DNA of 64,000 nucleotides from Zygnema cylindricum (taxonomy: Eukaryota > Streptophyta > Zygnematophyceae > Zygnematales > Zygnemataceae). A model generated the notes under the pieces. The model did no database searches, was not told where the DNA came from, and was given only the letters and a program-made list of their open reading frames with translations. Positions 45,328-57,700 of this stretch are shown in pieces (the stretch's first letter is position 1; every line of letters begins with the position of its first letter). The stretch covers positions 1-64,000 of the forward strand of contig JBBHKE010000303.1 of NCBI GenBank assembly GCA_037447655.1. Reading direction: 5' to 3'. A program made the position numbers and the translations under genes.

Positions 45328-45515
45328 GTACATCGTGTATCGCTATTACCGCTTAAAACAACCATTTCTTTGTACACACTTGTCCCATTTTCAATTTGAG
45401 ACCTCCAACCGAACACTTAGAAATTTACCTTTCAATCGCCTAGGACATGTGTACGGAGAAAATATGTTTATAGTGGAAAAGAAAACATTAACAATAATAA
45501 CGATTCACAGTGTGG
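45328..45515. mobile_element. Short MITE-like element, copy 1
   Basis: Left end 'gtacatcgtgtatcgctattacc'-like and right end 'aataacgattcacagtgt' are imperfect inverted copies of the ends of the copies at 45787 and 46928. About 190 bp. Weakest of the three. Confidence 0.35.
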
Positions 45516-45786
45516 TATCTTTCCCCCTCTCCTTCTCTCGGCGGTCTCGGCGGTCTCGTCGGGTGGAGGTGGGGGGGGTGAGGTTTTGAAATTTTTTAGG
45601 CAGGCCGACTTACAGAGATATCGCTTCAACCCAATAATTTAACGTGAATTTTCATAAATTGATAGCTATATTGCCCGTTCTATATATCGAATCAAAATAT
45701 CGATTATTGACAGGTAAAAAAAAGGCACATACTGAATATAGGCAAGAAGCTCTCGATACACAACATTTATTTATTACATAAAAGTT

Positions 45787-46294
45787 ATACCATGAATCGT
45801 TATTAGCGTTTAAAAATAATTAGAGTAAAAAACAATTAGTGTTGTTAACTCTAATTTGGGTTCAAGGCCATTAACCAAGAGAAAAATAACTTTTATTTAT
45901 GCATAACTCTAATTTGTGTACATTTTTCGTATTGTGTAAGTGGTATGGCCTGTGTTCACATAGTCGACGTTTGAACATGTGAGAACAAGTTCGCGTGATT
46001 TTTTCTCGTCTTCTGAGTACGATTTTTCTTGTCAACGCGCTCACTTTAGCGTGTCGACGCCCTTACTTGACACTCTTTCTATACGACTGTACGAAATAAC
46101 GAGCAAATTTACTACGAACTGGCATATTTTGCACACTTCACTATTTAAAATCAGTTCAAAGTAGAGTAATTACCTGCAATTAAAGAGTACCTATATTAAC
46201 GCAAAAAAAAACAATTTGAGTCATTAATTTAATCTTAGGTTTGAGGGTCAAAGTGAATTAGCATTTTTAACGCTAATAACTATCCACGGTGTAC
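45787..46294. mobile_element. MITE-like element, copy 2
   Basis: Ends 'taccatgaatcgttattagcg' and 'cgctaataactatccacggtgta' are inverted repeats of each other (about 18 of 23 bases), followed inward by AT-rich 'taaaaat'. About 500 bp, no ORF of interest, TSD unclear. Confidence 0.5.
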
Positions 46295-46927
46295 ATTTCA
46301 AGCATGTCTATGTTAAAATAGTATTGTTAAGCTGTTAATGTAACAATCCCATTAAAGTCAACGTCCAGTAGAACTGTAATGTCCCATCACCAAAGTGAGG
46401 TTGTTTGTTGGACGCATTACGTTTCCAACCAATCCTTACTTTTTGTTTTTAGTATACAAAACTGGTTTCCAAAGATCTATTGAGATATTCCAAGCTTCCG
46501 GGCGAAAACATTCGACTTACGTTCCGATTTTTTGCTTTACGCATGCGCGACTCATTTGCGCAATCGTCCATTTGTGGTAAAGAGGGACAGTACCAACAAA
46601 ATTAACGTGAACGATTGGTATATGTACTAAAATTAAGATACGATCCACGATGGACGAGCGATGACAACGTTACAACGTGGGTGTATTAAAATCCACAAAA
46701 GCCACGTAATTTTTTTTGCCGTACGGATATTCATTTAAGCTCCTCTTTTCATCCCTTGACCTTCGCGGAATGGACTTGGTGGATTAAAACGTCATAATGT
46801 AGTTCTTACGATGGTATAGTGCGCATCTGCGACCGTACACATGCCATACGTCCGTACATATAAGATAACCGTCGGAATGAATGCTTAACTGGTACCAATT
46901 GGAATAAAGCATATAGGCGAGAGGTAC

Positions 46928-47475
46928 AGTACACCGCCAATCGTTATTAGCGTGTAAGTTATTTTAGCGTATAAAAATAATTACCGTGGTGTACACTATT
47001 TAAGAATTTGAAAATTTTGGAAAAAATCATACATTCTAATTGTTTGGTTATGGAAATTTGGATCTTTGAAAATAAAAATGTCGGTCGCAAACATGCTTAC
47101 ACTAATATAGGTCTCCGTACAAAATCTGACAAATCGTACACAAATCGTACATTCACACGGTCGAAACGCGGCTGTCGGACGAATATGTGCGAGCAGGATT
47201 TTTTACGACCTGATTTTTTTCTCTTTTTAGAACGCACATTCTCATGCGTCCGCGGTTACTAAAACTAATTTATTGAACTTTTTAACTTAAAAAGGTACAT
47301 TTATGTACGGTCTGACACTGACCGTACACCACTCTATTTAAGAGACAACGTACTGAAAATAACCCTAAACAGAATAAATAAAAAAATAGAATGAACTACA
47401 CTAGTGGAGAATAAAAAAAAAAAAAAGCGGGACGGAATTAGCGTACACAACGCTAATAACGATTGGCGGTGTACT
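46928..47475. mobile_element. MITE-like element, copy 3 (best ends)
   Basis: Terminal inverted repeats of ~25 bp: starts AGTACACCGCCAATCGTTAT (continuing tagcg), and the right end is its exact complement through 47475. 548 bp, non-coding. Flanks do not give a clear TSD. Confidence 0.6.
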
Positions 47476-47570
47476 TTACTAAACCTTGTGATGGAATGCC
47501 GGTCAGAGTATTAATGCCGGTAATAGTATCCATACGACTAATGGCAACGCCTGATGGACAAGAAGCCTAA

Positions 47571-48237
47571 GGGCATGGTTACATCAGGAGGTCTCTGTAA
47601 TAGTACGGACAGCAAAATTTATGTATTACAGAGGCCTCGGTTACATCGCGTATCGTCTGTAAATAGGTTTTTACATACGTGTTTTTTTTTTAAGTGGTTC
47701 CACGTAAGTCGACGATCAAATCTCTAAAATCGCAAAGATTTAAAAACCGATCATTGTCGTACGCAAGTCCGTACTTGCGTACTTCGTACGTGTACTTCGC
47801 AAGTGTACCGCGTCAATGTACCTCAAAGATCTCCTTCACTCTGCTGACTTTCAGGAAAAAACCGTATTTATTTTTGGCAAAGATTTTACGGTCACCTTGT
47901 CCGAAGGCACGTGACTTTGGGGGCGTGTGAAAATTTTCATTTTTCATCGACCTTCGTGTATATCGTCCAGGTGTAGCGAATTGACTGGTTCTGTATTGGT
48001 GAACCCACCTACGCGAGGTGGGTTCACCAATACAGAGGCGCATGGAGAAATTGCTTCGCAGATGAAGACCAAAATGTAATCGGACGGTCGACGTCTTCTC
48101 CTGGATACTTGGAGAATCGCAATCTTATTTTCTGTAATGTTGTTTTCAAGAAACTCACGAAAATATAGTACGGCATGGTACGGTAAAGTACAAAATTCTG
48201 TATTAAACCTCACTTTTCGTCTGATGTAACCATACCC
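47571..48237. mobile_element. PIF/Harbinger-like MITE with long hairpin
   Basis: Ends GGGCATGGTTACATCAG and CTGATGTAACCATACCC are inverted (one mismatch), flanked by TAA on both sides (47568-47570 and 48238-48240). A 3-bp TWA duplication and a GGG start fit PIF/Harbinger. 667 bp, no transposase. Internally, a perfect 21-bp-arm hairpin (47990-48010 with 48016-48036, loop acgcg) and a smaller one near 47591-47631. Confidence 0.65.
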
Positions 48238-48649
48238 TAAGTTGACTCCCTAGAATTCAGTACTTTTCTATCAAATTCATTGCTGCAGGAGCGCGTAAAA
48301 TTCCTCCCAACCTAAGTTTTTTTTTTTTTTTTTTTTTCAGGTTCCTTCTGACTCAAAATGCCTCGTCTAACGCGAGCTTTCCTGCTGCATTTCTTGTGAC
48401 AATTTTTTTTTTCTTTTCACTTTTGAAGTGAGATGGAGATTCGACTTTTGTTTCCTGCAAGCCATGCTGCATTATAGGCGGCCATGGGTGCATCTACCTC
48501 CTGCCTCGGGGGAACAGCAGCGGCTCATAAGTCTTCTATTCACGGTAAGCTGTAGGGTTTGGATCCATCATCCTTTTGTAGGGTGATGACGTGTAGGTGA
48601 GTACGGACATTACTTGCCAGTACTCGCAGTCATCGCTCTGAAAATTGTA

Positions 48650-48770
48650 TCGCACAAAAAACTGTATTCGTACAGAAAACTGTATTCGTACGGAAAACTG
48701 TATTCGTACAGAAAACTGTATTTGTACAGAAAATTATATTCGCATAGAAAACTGTATCTGCACAGTTTGC
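48650..48770. repeat. 18-bp minisatellite
   Basis: About seven units of TACAGAAAACTGTATTCG. Each unit is itself an inverted repeat (TACAG aaaa CTGTA). Confidence 0.8.
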
Positions 48771-48902
48771 TGTGAATTGTTACTGGCCAGTAACCCTAGT
48801 ACTATACCGTTTTAGATGTTATTGAATTTTTCTCTCTAACTTACTCACTCTGTACATGGCTGCCCTGCCTCGATTCTTGTGCTGTGTCTTATTTCGAATA
48901 CA

Positions 48903-48940
48903 TTCATAGTCTCTCTTCTCTCTTCTCTCTTCTCTCTTCT

Positions 48941-48996
<56 letters not shown>

Positions 48997-49045
48997 CCCT
49001 CCTTCCTCCCTCCCTCCCTCCCTCCCTCCCTCCCTCCTTTCTCTC

Positions 49046-49108
<63 letters not shown>

Positions 49109-49118
49109 NNNNNNNNNN
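48903..49118. repeat. CT-rich microsatellite ending in a 10-N gap
   Basis: Runs of (TTCTC), (CT), (CCTC), (TCTG) from 48903 to 49108, then ten N at 49109-49118. The Arg/Glu and Ser/Leu ORFs across it are artefacts. 49119-49612 shows no gene; 49510-49582 is a diverged copy of 47490-47555. Confidence 0.9.
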
Positions 49119-50066
49119 TTAACATGAGATGTATAAACGCTAAGGAAGCATGCCAACGTTGAATCTGTCATGCTGTGATTCAAAATGTCCTTTTGCTATC
49201 TACTTTTGGGAATTAATACGTGTACCCCTGTGTGGGAATACGTGTACCCCCTAATCCCATTGGAAGGTAGTCCGCAAGGGTCATTAGCATGCTTGTGCAA
49301 ATGACCGTCATTATAAACATTGTGGGAAGGTACTCCAGCACGGTCACTTACTCCACAATCTAACGTTAACCATGGTGCATCCTGGAGTCGGCGTCTGACC
49401 GTACACATACGCAGCTGCGATTTTTTCCTTTTGGAAATGATAATTATTCCCGGCGGCTCAATAGGTCCTACGTGGTACCAATTGCAATCTAACACCTCAT
49501 TCACTGGCACGACCTCATGGAAGGGTGTTACAAATATTACTGCCAGTAAACGTGTTCGTACGATTACTGGGAACGCCTGATGGAAGGTTACCCTAATCCC
49601 CCATGTGCATAAGGGTGTGTCCCCATGTGCATAATTAAGGGTTTTCATCTATCGTTTTCCTGTAAAACTTAGTGTCGTACTGTCTAAGTTGCAACCGTAC
49701 GAAGGAATCGCAAATATGTAGAGTACAATTTGCGTCATCCTCAAATTTAGGATGTATGAAAATTTGTCGTCTAGTGTTTTTCAACCCACTTCCAAGACAT
49801 AAAACGTCATCTTCAACCTTGCGTTTAAAGCACATGCACGATGTGTTTTAAAACTAGGTTTTCTCGATAAACAAATAGAACCATATATTCGCACGTGTCG
49901 CAAATTTCGAAAAATTTCATGCGAATTCCAAGGACAAAGAAAAGTACAAAATTCGTTATGTTTTGTCCGTTTCCGTTCGAATACGACGAAAAAAAAGTAC
50001 ACAATTTGTTTGGTTTTGTCCGTTTTCGTCCAGTACGAATTTCTTTTTTGCATGGGTCTTCAAATC

Positions 50067-51861
50067 TGTAATAGAATCTCTTACCTCTCAGAAAATCCCA
50101 TTACTACAAACAATCCCAACCACACATTCCACACATTGGAAAATACATATCCACATTGGACCACACTCACATAAGGATAAACTTTAAATTAGAAGATGCT
50201 TCGTCCACATAACATTAGTTTGGTCTCTTGCCTCGTGGTTCAACCTTCTTATTAAAGTGTTTTCCACTACTCTCCATCTTATAATTTATCTCTAACTACT
50301 AAAACACTATTTAGTTAGTAAGAGATTTCAATGCAAAAATGCCTTTTCTCCAATTTGGTATTAATCTCTCGGACCAAGATCAATCGAATTTCCAAAACTT
50401 TTCCAAAGGAAATGATGTCTACTCTCCTTTTGCACTTCCCTATTTATCCATCATCGTCGTGGAATAGCCAGGCCAGAGTCAACACTCCGTTTTAACAGGC
50501 TTTTACCTGGGCCAATCATTGATCAACAAGGACTCAGACTGACCAATGCAAAAACGTGCGAAATCTCTTACTAACTACTTAGCACTTTACTAACCAATCA
50601 AACGTTATGTTTCACTGCGTAACATTTATGTGCAAAAGTGCGCGCCAAACTATTGTTCTGAGACAACTGCTGGCTGGCATTGAAGATGAAGAAGATGCTG
50701 CAGTAGTCATTGTAGAACAAATCAAGAGAGGAAGCTTTCACAAAGACCGATGGCTGAACAACAAATTTGACACAGTATAACTTTCAGTACAGGAATCCAA
50801 TGGTTCTTAAATATAACCATAGTATAGATAACATACAAAAAAAGACACACACAAAATTTCAATGAATTCCGCTCACAGATCTGTGAGATATACAGAAATG
50901 AAATTACACAAAACTGAGTGTACAGTTTTCATATCATTTGTTCCTAATGAATCAAATTCACTACACCGAAACTACACTAAGCTGTACGGAGGCATTCCAA
51001 CCGTACATCTAACATTCTAACACAACAAATACTGTGAGTATACTTGTGTACAGAAGGTATGTTATAAATCACATTCTCATCACAAAACAACTAATTCACT
51101 ATAGACAAAATTCTTTTGTACCAAATATTTACACCGAAGTTAAGACAACGTAAAGTGATAGTGATCTAGTCACGCCTCGTCAGTATTTGTTGGCGGCGGC
51201 TGTCAGCCGTTCGATTAGAGGATTTGGAATCGCAAAACTGACTTCACGAAGTCTCGTGCTCGTGCCGAAAATTCCGTAAGTCCACGGAGGACATACTCAC
51301 GCTTTTCTCTCAAGTGACGACGCGTGTCCCAGGTGTGAATGAAACGTGAACTCCAAACTTCACTGTCACACTAATTTTGGTAAGTACTGAACCGAACTCA
51401 ACCAAAAATAACTTAAGTCCTGAGCAGCTCTCTCTCCCTCACAGCTGAGGCATAGAGAGGACTAAAGCTTTCTAAAACAACACAAATGAAACGCGACTTC
51501 GCACGATCGTGCGTCACAAATTTCGCATGCGAAACTTTCTACGAAATTCCCTTAAGTGAAAGTGATGTTTCATACTAAAATTTGTAAGAAACGAACCACT
51601 GTGCATACTAAACGTTTCATTAGAACTTTATGAAACGTACACGCAAAAATTTCGGTACTAATTTGACCATCAACCTTTCAATGATACCCACTTGTTATTT
51701 AGACCCCACGCAGTCACCTAAATACACCCATCGCTATAACTTTTAAAATATAACTCTAAATAGTGTGATTCTTTCGCGAACATCTACCAAATTTAGTACC
51801 TTATAATCATAACACCTAAATACCCTTTTATAAACAAATTGAATTCGCTATTAGTGTTACA
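50067..51861 (-). repeat. 3' LTR of element C, interrupted
   Basis: About 958 bp of LTR once the 837-bp insertion (50651-51487) is removed. It aligns throughout with 57701-58669, with scattered substitutions and small indels. Confidence 0.85.
50651..51482 (-). mobile_element. B-type copia solo LTR inside the gypsy LTR
   Basis: 832 bp, TATTGTTCTGAG...TCTAAAACAACA, flanked by caaac (50646-50650) and caaat (51483-51487), a 5-bp duplication with one change. The uninterrupted 5' LTR of C has taaac at the same spot. In element orientation its end encodes a gag start like that of B (MTTAASSSSS). Confidence 0.8.
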
Positions 51862-51929
51862 TCATCCCCTCCTTATTTTTAGCTGACCTCATTTAAAACA
51901 CCTTTAATTCTCAAGACGGAACTTCTACA

Positions 51930-53179
51930 TTATTATCCCACCAATACCTCTGTAAAAACTCAAAATTTTTATCCTCTAAAGTTAACTCATCTTCAGGCCT
52001 TCCTAGATAATGCACTTGCCAGAATATAGTATCGCCGACCTTGAACCGTTGACTAACCCAATCTATTACTCATTTGTGGACTTCAGGTTCTATAATTATT
52101 GAGGGATCCAATTCCAATTCTCCTTCAGTTGGTCGAAGATTCGTTGGTTTCAATTGGCTGATGTGTATCATTGGATGATTTTTTGTTGAAGACGGAAAGT
52201 CTAATTTGGCAGCAACTGTCGATATCATCTCGATTACAGTAAATGGTCCAATGTACTTAGGAGCAAATTTCCCCGTAGGATCCGATTGTCTCCTGATCTT
52301 GCACCTGTAATGAGTTGTAGAAAGCCAAACCTTGTCACTTGTGCGTAACACCCAATCACCCCGCTTGCGGTTAGCATTTGATTCTTGCCTCCTTTGTGCC
52401 TCCACTAATGCATCTCGGACAGTTTTCCAAACTGTTTGAACGTATTCCCAAAACTCTGTTCCAAAACCTTTATTCACTTGAGTGACCCCTGTTATTAAGT
52501 CTAATGCTTCTCTAGGTTGGTATCCGTATGCAACTTTAAATGGTGAGAATCTTGTACTACCATGTTTACATGAATTGTATGCAAATTCAATAAATGGCAG
52601 TTTTGATTCCCATGTGTTCTGAACTCCACTGCAAACAGTCCTAAGCATTTCCTCTAGTGTACGGTTCATCCTTTCTGTCTGTCCATCTGTCTGAGGATGA
52701 TAGGCGGTATTCATTTTCAATTCAGAGCCTAAATTTTGTTGTAATTCTTTCCAACAAGAAGACGTAAATTTAGAATCTCTATCACTGACTATAGATAGAG
52801 GGACTCTATAATGTCTGACCACGTTGTCAAAATATAACTTTGCAATATCTACCGCTGAATGAGTGATTTTGCAAGGGATAAAGATTGCCAATTTATTCAA
52901 CCTGTTGACTACGACCATGATTTTGTCATTCCTTTTCGATGTAGCAGGCAACTTGAGAATAAAATCCATACTCACAGATTCCCACGGTCTTTCGGCGATA
53001 TCCAAAGGTTTTAAGAGACCTTTAGGTTTTTGGATACTAGGTTTACTCTGTTGGCAAGAGACACAACTTTCCATGTGTTTTGACACCTCTTTTGCCATCC
53101 TAAGCCAAAATAATCTACTTTGCAATCGAATAAGAGTTTTATCTCGACCTACATGTCCTAAATGCCACGAGCTTCCCAT
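51930..53179 (-). pseudogene. Gypsy integrase with GPF module and chromodomain-like tail
   Basis: 369-codon ORF (52070-53179): the zinc finger end CVSCQQSK; the core with D in SMDFILKLP, D in IVSDRDSKF and E in ERMNRTLEEM; the GPY/F module KYIGPFTVIE. After an in-frame TGA at 52070-52072 the frame continues as 'VIDWVSQRFKVGD', 'VHYLGRPEDELTLED', 'FLQRYWW', a chromodomain-like tail (to about 51930) that would place C among chromoviruses. Confidence 0.85.
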
Positions 53180-53385
53180 AAAATTTGATTTCTTAAGTCT
53201 CCCACTTTAGGAATGCATAATCTATCCCCAATTTGCAAATACAGTAAACCATCCTCTAGTCTAAAGTTATTGACATGCCTCTCATTCGATGGGTCAGAAT
53301 TTTGTCACGAAATATTTTTAGAAATCAAAGCAAAATAAGGATCTTTATCATAACCATTTCTAACAGTATCTCAAAACAATTCATC

Positions 53386-54540
53386 CTAAACCAAAACACT
53401 TATTTCAAAACATCTACTTAAAGGATCACCGACTACATTTGTCTTCCCATGAATATGTTTGACATTTAATTTGAAATATGCTAATTTCTGCATCCACCTA
53501 ACCTGTCTGCCAAACATAATCTGTGCATCACTTAATCTTTGTAAATAAGAGAGTACTTTATTATCACAGTGAACTGTAAATTCTTTATTATGCAAATAAC
53601 AACGTTATTTCACCAATGCATGCACAATTGCAAGTAATTCTTTTTCCTGTGTTGTATAGTTTTTTTTAGCATCATTGAATTTTTTGGACTCAAAAGTAAT
53701 AGGATGAAAGTGTTTGCTGACTTCTTGACTTATGACTGCACCTAGACCTTTATCAGATGCATCTGTAGTGATCAGAACTTCAAATTCCCCAACACGATCA
53801 GGATACGCCAGTATATGGGCAGAGGTCAACTTCCCTTTTAGTTCCTCGAATGCTCCCTCTTGATCAACTCCCCATACAAACATCTCCTTCTCCCGAAGTA
53901 AATCCGTCAAAGGTGCGGCGATCACACTGAAGTTCTTGATAAATATCTTGTAATAAGTGGTCAATCTCAAAAACGATCTAACTTTTGTGACATTAGTAGG
54001 TTGTTTCCAATTTTGGATTGCTAAAATCTTAGATGGATCTGTTTTAACACCTTCCCCACTAACTGTGTGTCCCAAAAATAATTGTTCACTTTTAAAAAAG
54101 CTGGATTTTTACAATTTTCCATATAATTTTCTTTCTCTTAACCTTTCTAACACTTTTCTTTAATGAATTACACGTTGTTCTTTAGATTCACTGTAAACTA
54201 AGATATCATCTATAAACACTTGGACAAGCTCATCTATGTAATCTGAAAAGGTTTGGTTCATTAATCTTTGGTAAGTAGGCGGTGCATTCGTTAAGCCGAA
54301 TGGCATCACTATCCATTCGAAATGACCCACCCTAGTCTTGAAAGCAGGTTTATCAACATCTTCAATTCTAATTGGCACCTGATTAAAGCTACTACGCAGA
54401 TCAATCAACGAAAATACTTTAGCACCTTTTAAACAATCTCTCAAATCAGAAATTAAAGGTAACGGATACTTATCTTTCATCGTAATCTTATTCAGACTAC
54501 GATTATCGACACACATTCTCAACGTTCCGTCCTTCTTTTA
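53386..54540 (-). pseudogene. Gypsy reverse transcriptase and RNase H
   Basis: RT palm (54160-54522): [49 protein letters not shown], active site [10 protein letters not shown]. Connection and RNase H (53605-54075): 'LTTDASDKGLGAVISQ'-type text with TTDAS, 'ESKKFNDAKKNYTTQEKELLAIV'; then HCDNKVLSYLQ and 'HIHGKTNVVGDPLSR' (53386-53595). Frameshifts near 54100 and 53600. Confidence 0.85.
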
Positions 54541-55593
54541 ACGAAGAGAGCTGGTGCTCCGTACGGTGACTTGCTGGGCTGAATATGTCATTTTTCTAGG
54601 AGTTATTGTATCTGTTTCTTCAACTTCTCTTGCTCAAAGAAACTGTGTTTATAAATTCCTGTGACAGGAGGATTACATCCACGTTCAAGGTTAATAACAT
54701 GTTCTACATCTCGGGAAAGTGGCCTTCCGAGAGTAAATCACTTGGGAAAATATCTTGATATTCAAAAATCAAATCCTGAACAACAACATTAGATGTATTA
54801 ATGTCAGTTACAAAATCAGATTTTAGTTTTTCCAAAGTTTTAGTGGTGTCTGATTTAGTGATGACATCAATGTTAGTGTTTTCTTCCCCCTCTTCATCAG
54901 TAATTGCCTCAGTTACTAATAACAAAAAAACATGATTCGTTTTGTCTTTTAAGTGCTTTTTAAATTGCTTAGCAAAAATCAAACCCTCCACTCCCAATTT
55001 GTTTATGTTATTTATATGATTCCAATACAATTTCTTAGATGGTACTGCTTTCAAAACCTTCCAACCATTTTCAGACTTCACTTTTAAAGTGTTAATTCCC
55101 AATAAGTTTGAGAATTATGTTCTGTTAACCTAGTCTTTCCCAGAATTAGTTCCTCACTTCCCAAATTCATTATTTCACACACAACTTTCTTTTTATGACC
55201 CTGAATATCCACTTCAATTGTGTCAGTTTGTAAGTCTAATGTGGACTTATTACCATTTGCCACTTGAACATGTAAAGGCTTTTCCCTTATAACAGTAGGA
55301 ATTCTATTTTCCTCTACAAACTTATGTGAAACAAAATTATGTGTAGCACCCGAATTAACCATTACTCTTAATGGTTTTCCCTCCATTAAAGACTCGAATC
55401 TAATCAAACTATGTCTGGTGTCATCATTATTTAACTGTTCTAACATAGGTCTGTTGTTGAGAATTTCTTCAGAATTATTCTTCAAACTATGCAATGTAGC
55501 GAGAATCATAATAAATTCAGCTATCCTAACCTTTCCTTTCATTAATTTGCCCTCCAGAGTTAACTCTTTAACATCTGGATTTGGTTGACTCAA
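54541..55593 (-). pseudogene. Gypsy protease and RT leader
   Basis: 55084-55593: retropepsin-like domain with VMVNSGATHNFVS, 'VQVANGNKSTLDLQT', 'LGSEELILGKTRL'. The usual DSGA reads NSGA; the Asn codon is at 55354-55356, a single-base change from Asp. 54704-55102 continues into the RT leader (FEYQDIFPSDLLSEGHFPE). Confidence 0.8.
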
Positions 55594-56897
55594 CTGAGGA
55601 CTTTGAGTTAGTCCTTTCCGTTTCCCACCTCCTAGGCTTCCTGCTCAACTAGGTATAATGCAATATCCTCTTGGAGACCTTCATTTACGTCGACTGTTTT
55701 GAGAGAACCTTTATCTGTACAGTCTTTAGCGTAATGATGTGGAACTCCGCATTTGAAAAAAATGACTTTCTTTTTGGATTTTGTGCACTCTCCACTAAAA
55801 TGTCCCTCCTCTCCACAGTTATAGCATTTAATATTCTTCAGTTGTGCACACTCGAATGCTCTATGCTACTTTTTTTGACAAGTAGTGCATGTGGGGATGG
55901 TAAGGTTAGGCTTCTGAGTATTACTGCTTGGTTTATGACTTTTAATGTATCCCCCTCTATTGCTAAATTTGTTTCTTGCATTAACACTCTGTCCACCCTT
56001 CTGATTTCCCCTGAAAATATTTTGCCTATTCACTAGACCAACATTCAGACCCTCATCCACAAATTCCCTCTCATCCCACTCTGGTACTTCATTCAAATTA
56101 CCCCTAAGTGATCTAGTTTCCTGATTATACCCCAAGTGATCCTCTAATTCCAATGCCTTATCTTGTAATTCTTTCAAATTATTAAATTTTTGATGTTTTC
56201 AATTCTAATTTCAGTATGGGATTTAGATAATTTAAGAAATACAACTTAGCCATTTCATCAGTCAAACCTATGACATGATTGCTAGATGAGTCAAATTCCA
56301 CAATGTAATCCTTCACAAATCCAGTCTGCTTACATTTCAGCCACTTTTCTTCCATTCTGGATTTAAAAGTGACAAACAAGAATCGCGATTTGATCGCGGT
56401 TTTAAAATTTTCCCAATCAGCATTATCAAGAATTAATTGAGACCTTTTTTGAGTCTAATACCAAATCTGAGCATCGTCTTTCAGACAGCTAACAACAAAA
56501 GAAGTGTAATCATCACGATCACAATTTCTAGATTCCAAATAGTACTCCATGTGAAAAATCCAAGCATCCAACTCATCAATCTTCTTACCATCAAACGATG
56601 GTGAACACTAATAGACTATTTCAGATCTCTTATCTTCTTAGGTCTATCATGATCATCCTCCCTAAAACTGGCATTCCTTATGCTACTCTCACCCTTTTGG
56701 TCATTCATATCATTATTTGTCTGAATTAAATTAATAAGCTCATATAATTTCTCATTTGAAACATTTCTATTTTCTTTAACAACTTTCAATTCAATTTTCA
56801 ATTCGGAAATGGTTTCATCCACAGCGGCAGCATGATTATTAAATCTTTTAACAAATTTCACAGTACACTTCTGCAACACATTCAAAGCATTCTCCAT
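55594..56897 (-). pseudogene. Gypsy gag
   Basis: Starts MENALNVLQKCTVKFVKRFN (56897), followed by a coiled-coil-like stretch (about residues 20-60). The central gag text ('KWLKCKQTGFVKDYIVEFD', 'GLTDEMAKLYFLNYLNP') lies at 56182-56379. A CCHC knuckle C-YN-C-GEEG-H-FSGE-C sits near 55785-55830. Frame breaks at 56600, 56180 and 55865. 56898-57686 is the untranslated leader. Confidence 0.8.
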
Positions 56898-57686
56898 TTT
56901 ACGTTTCTATGCAGAATTTGCCATTATCATACAATGAAATCAAGCAAAAAGAAAGAAAGAATATAATTTCCCAAAGAAATTTGCTGCAGATTTGAAGTCC
57001 TAAGATTGTTCCAATCCAGGACTTCTTCTCCTTAACGAATCCTTTGAAAATGTCAAAATCTGAAAAAAAAAAAAAACATTGACAGTAAGTTAGTGCAAAA
57101 TCAAATTTCAATTTCCCCATATTGAAACAAAAGGTAAGAATTTCCCCACAAATTTTGCAACAACAAAATTGAAAGCTCTCAAAGGTAAGATTTAACCACA
57201 AAATTTGCAACAACAAACTTGAAAACAATCAAAGGCAATAACTTAGGGTTTGAAAAGTTTTGAGTCATTTCTGGGCTCCTTTGCTCTTGAAGAACTAAAG
57301 TACTCTATTTTCCTTCTCCTCCATTAGCAAATTTCCCACTTCCCACTACATGAAGATCTTTGACTTTCTAAACTTCACATCCTCACCCTTCATGGCTCCA
57401 AGCCCTCCCTCTACACATGAATCATTGCTAGGAGAATGCAAGTTTGTTTGGCCTCTAAGTAATTGGAGTGAGCTTCAGCGGTGGCTACACTGCCCACCCC
57501 GCCTTAGTCTTTAGGACCCGAGCACGCCCCACATCTAACCAGCAGCCGCTGGCTGTGTGATCACTAAGTTTCCCTCCAATCCCTTACCACTTCACATTGT
57601 GGTTCTACCGACACAGGTTAGAGCACCCTCACCGGTCACGGCAATCGATTTTCGGGTGAGGAAACTTCTCCCTGGTTCTAACCAAA

Positions 57687-57698
57687 GCTTTGATACCA
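57687..57698 (-). promoter_or_regulatory. Primer-binding site of gypsy element C
   Basis: On the minus strand TGGTATCAAAGC, two bases from the LTR: the complement of a tRNA 3' end, close to the initiator tRNA-Met site TGGTATCAGAGC. Confidence 0.75.
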
Positions 57699-57700
57699 TA

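Noticed and set aside
48845-49183. Arg/Glu and Ser/Leu ORFs
   Set aside because: Translation of a CT/GA microsatellite with a 10-N gap.
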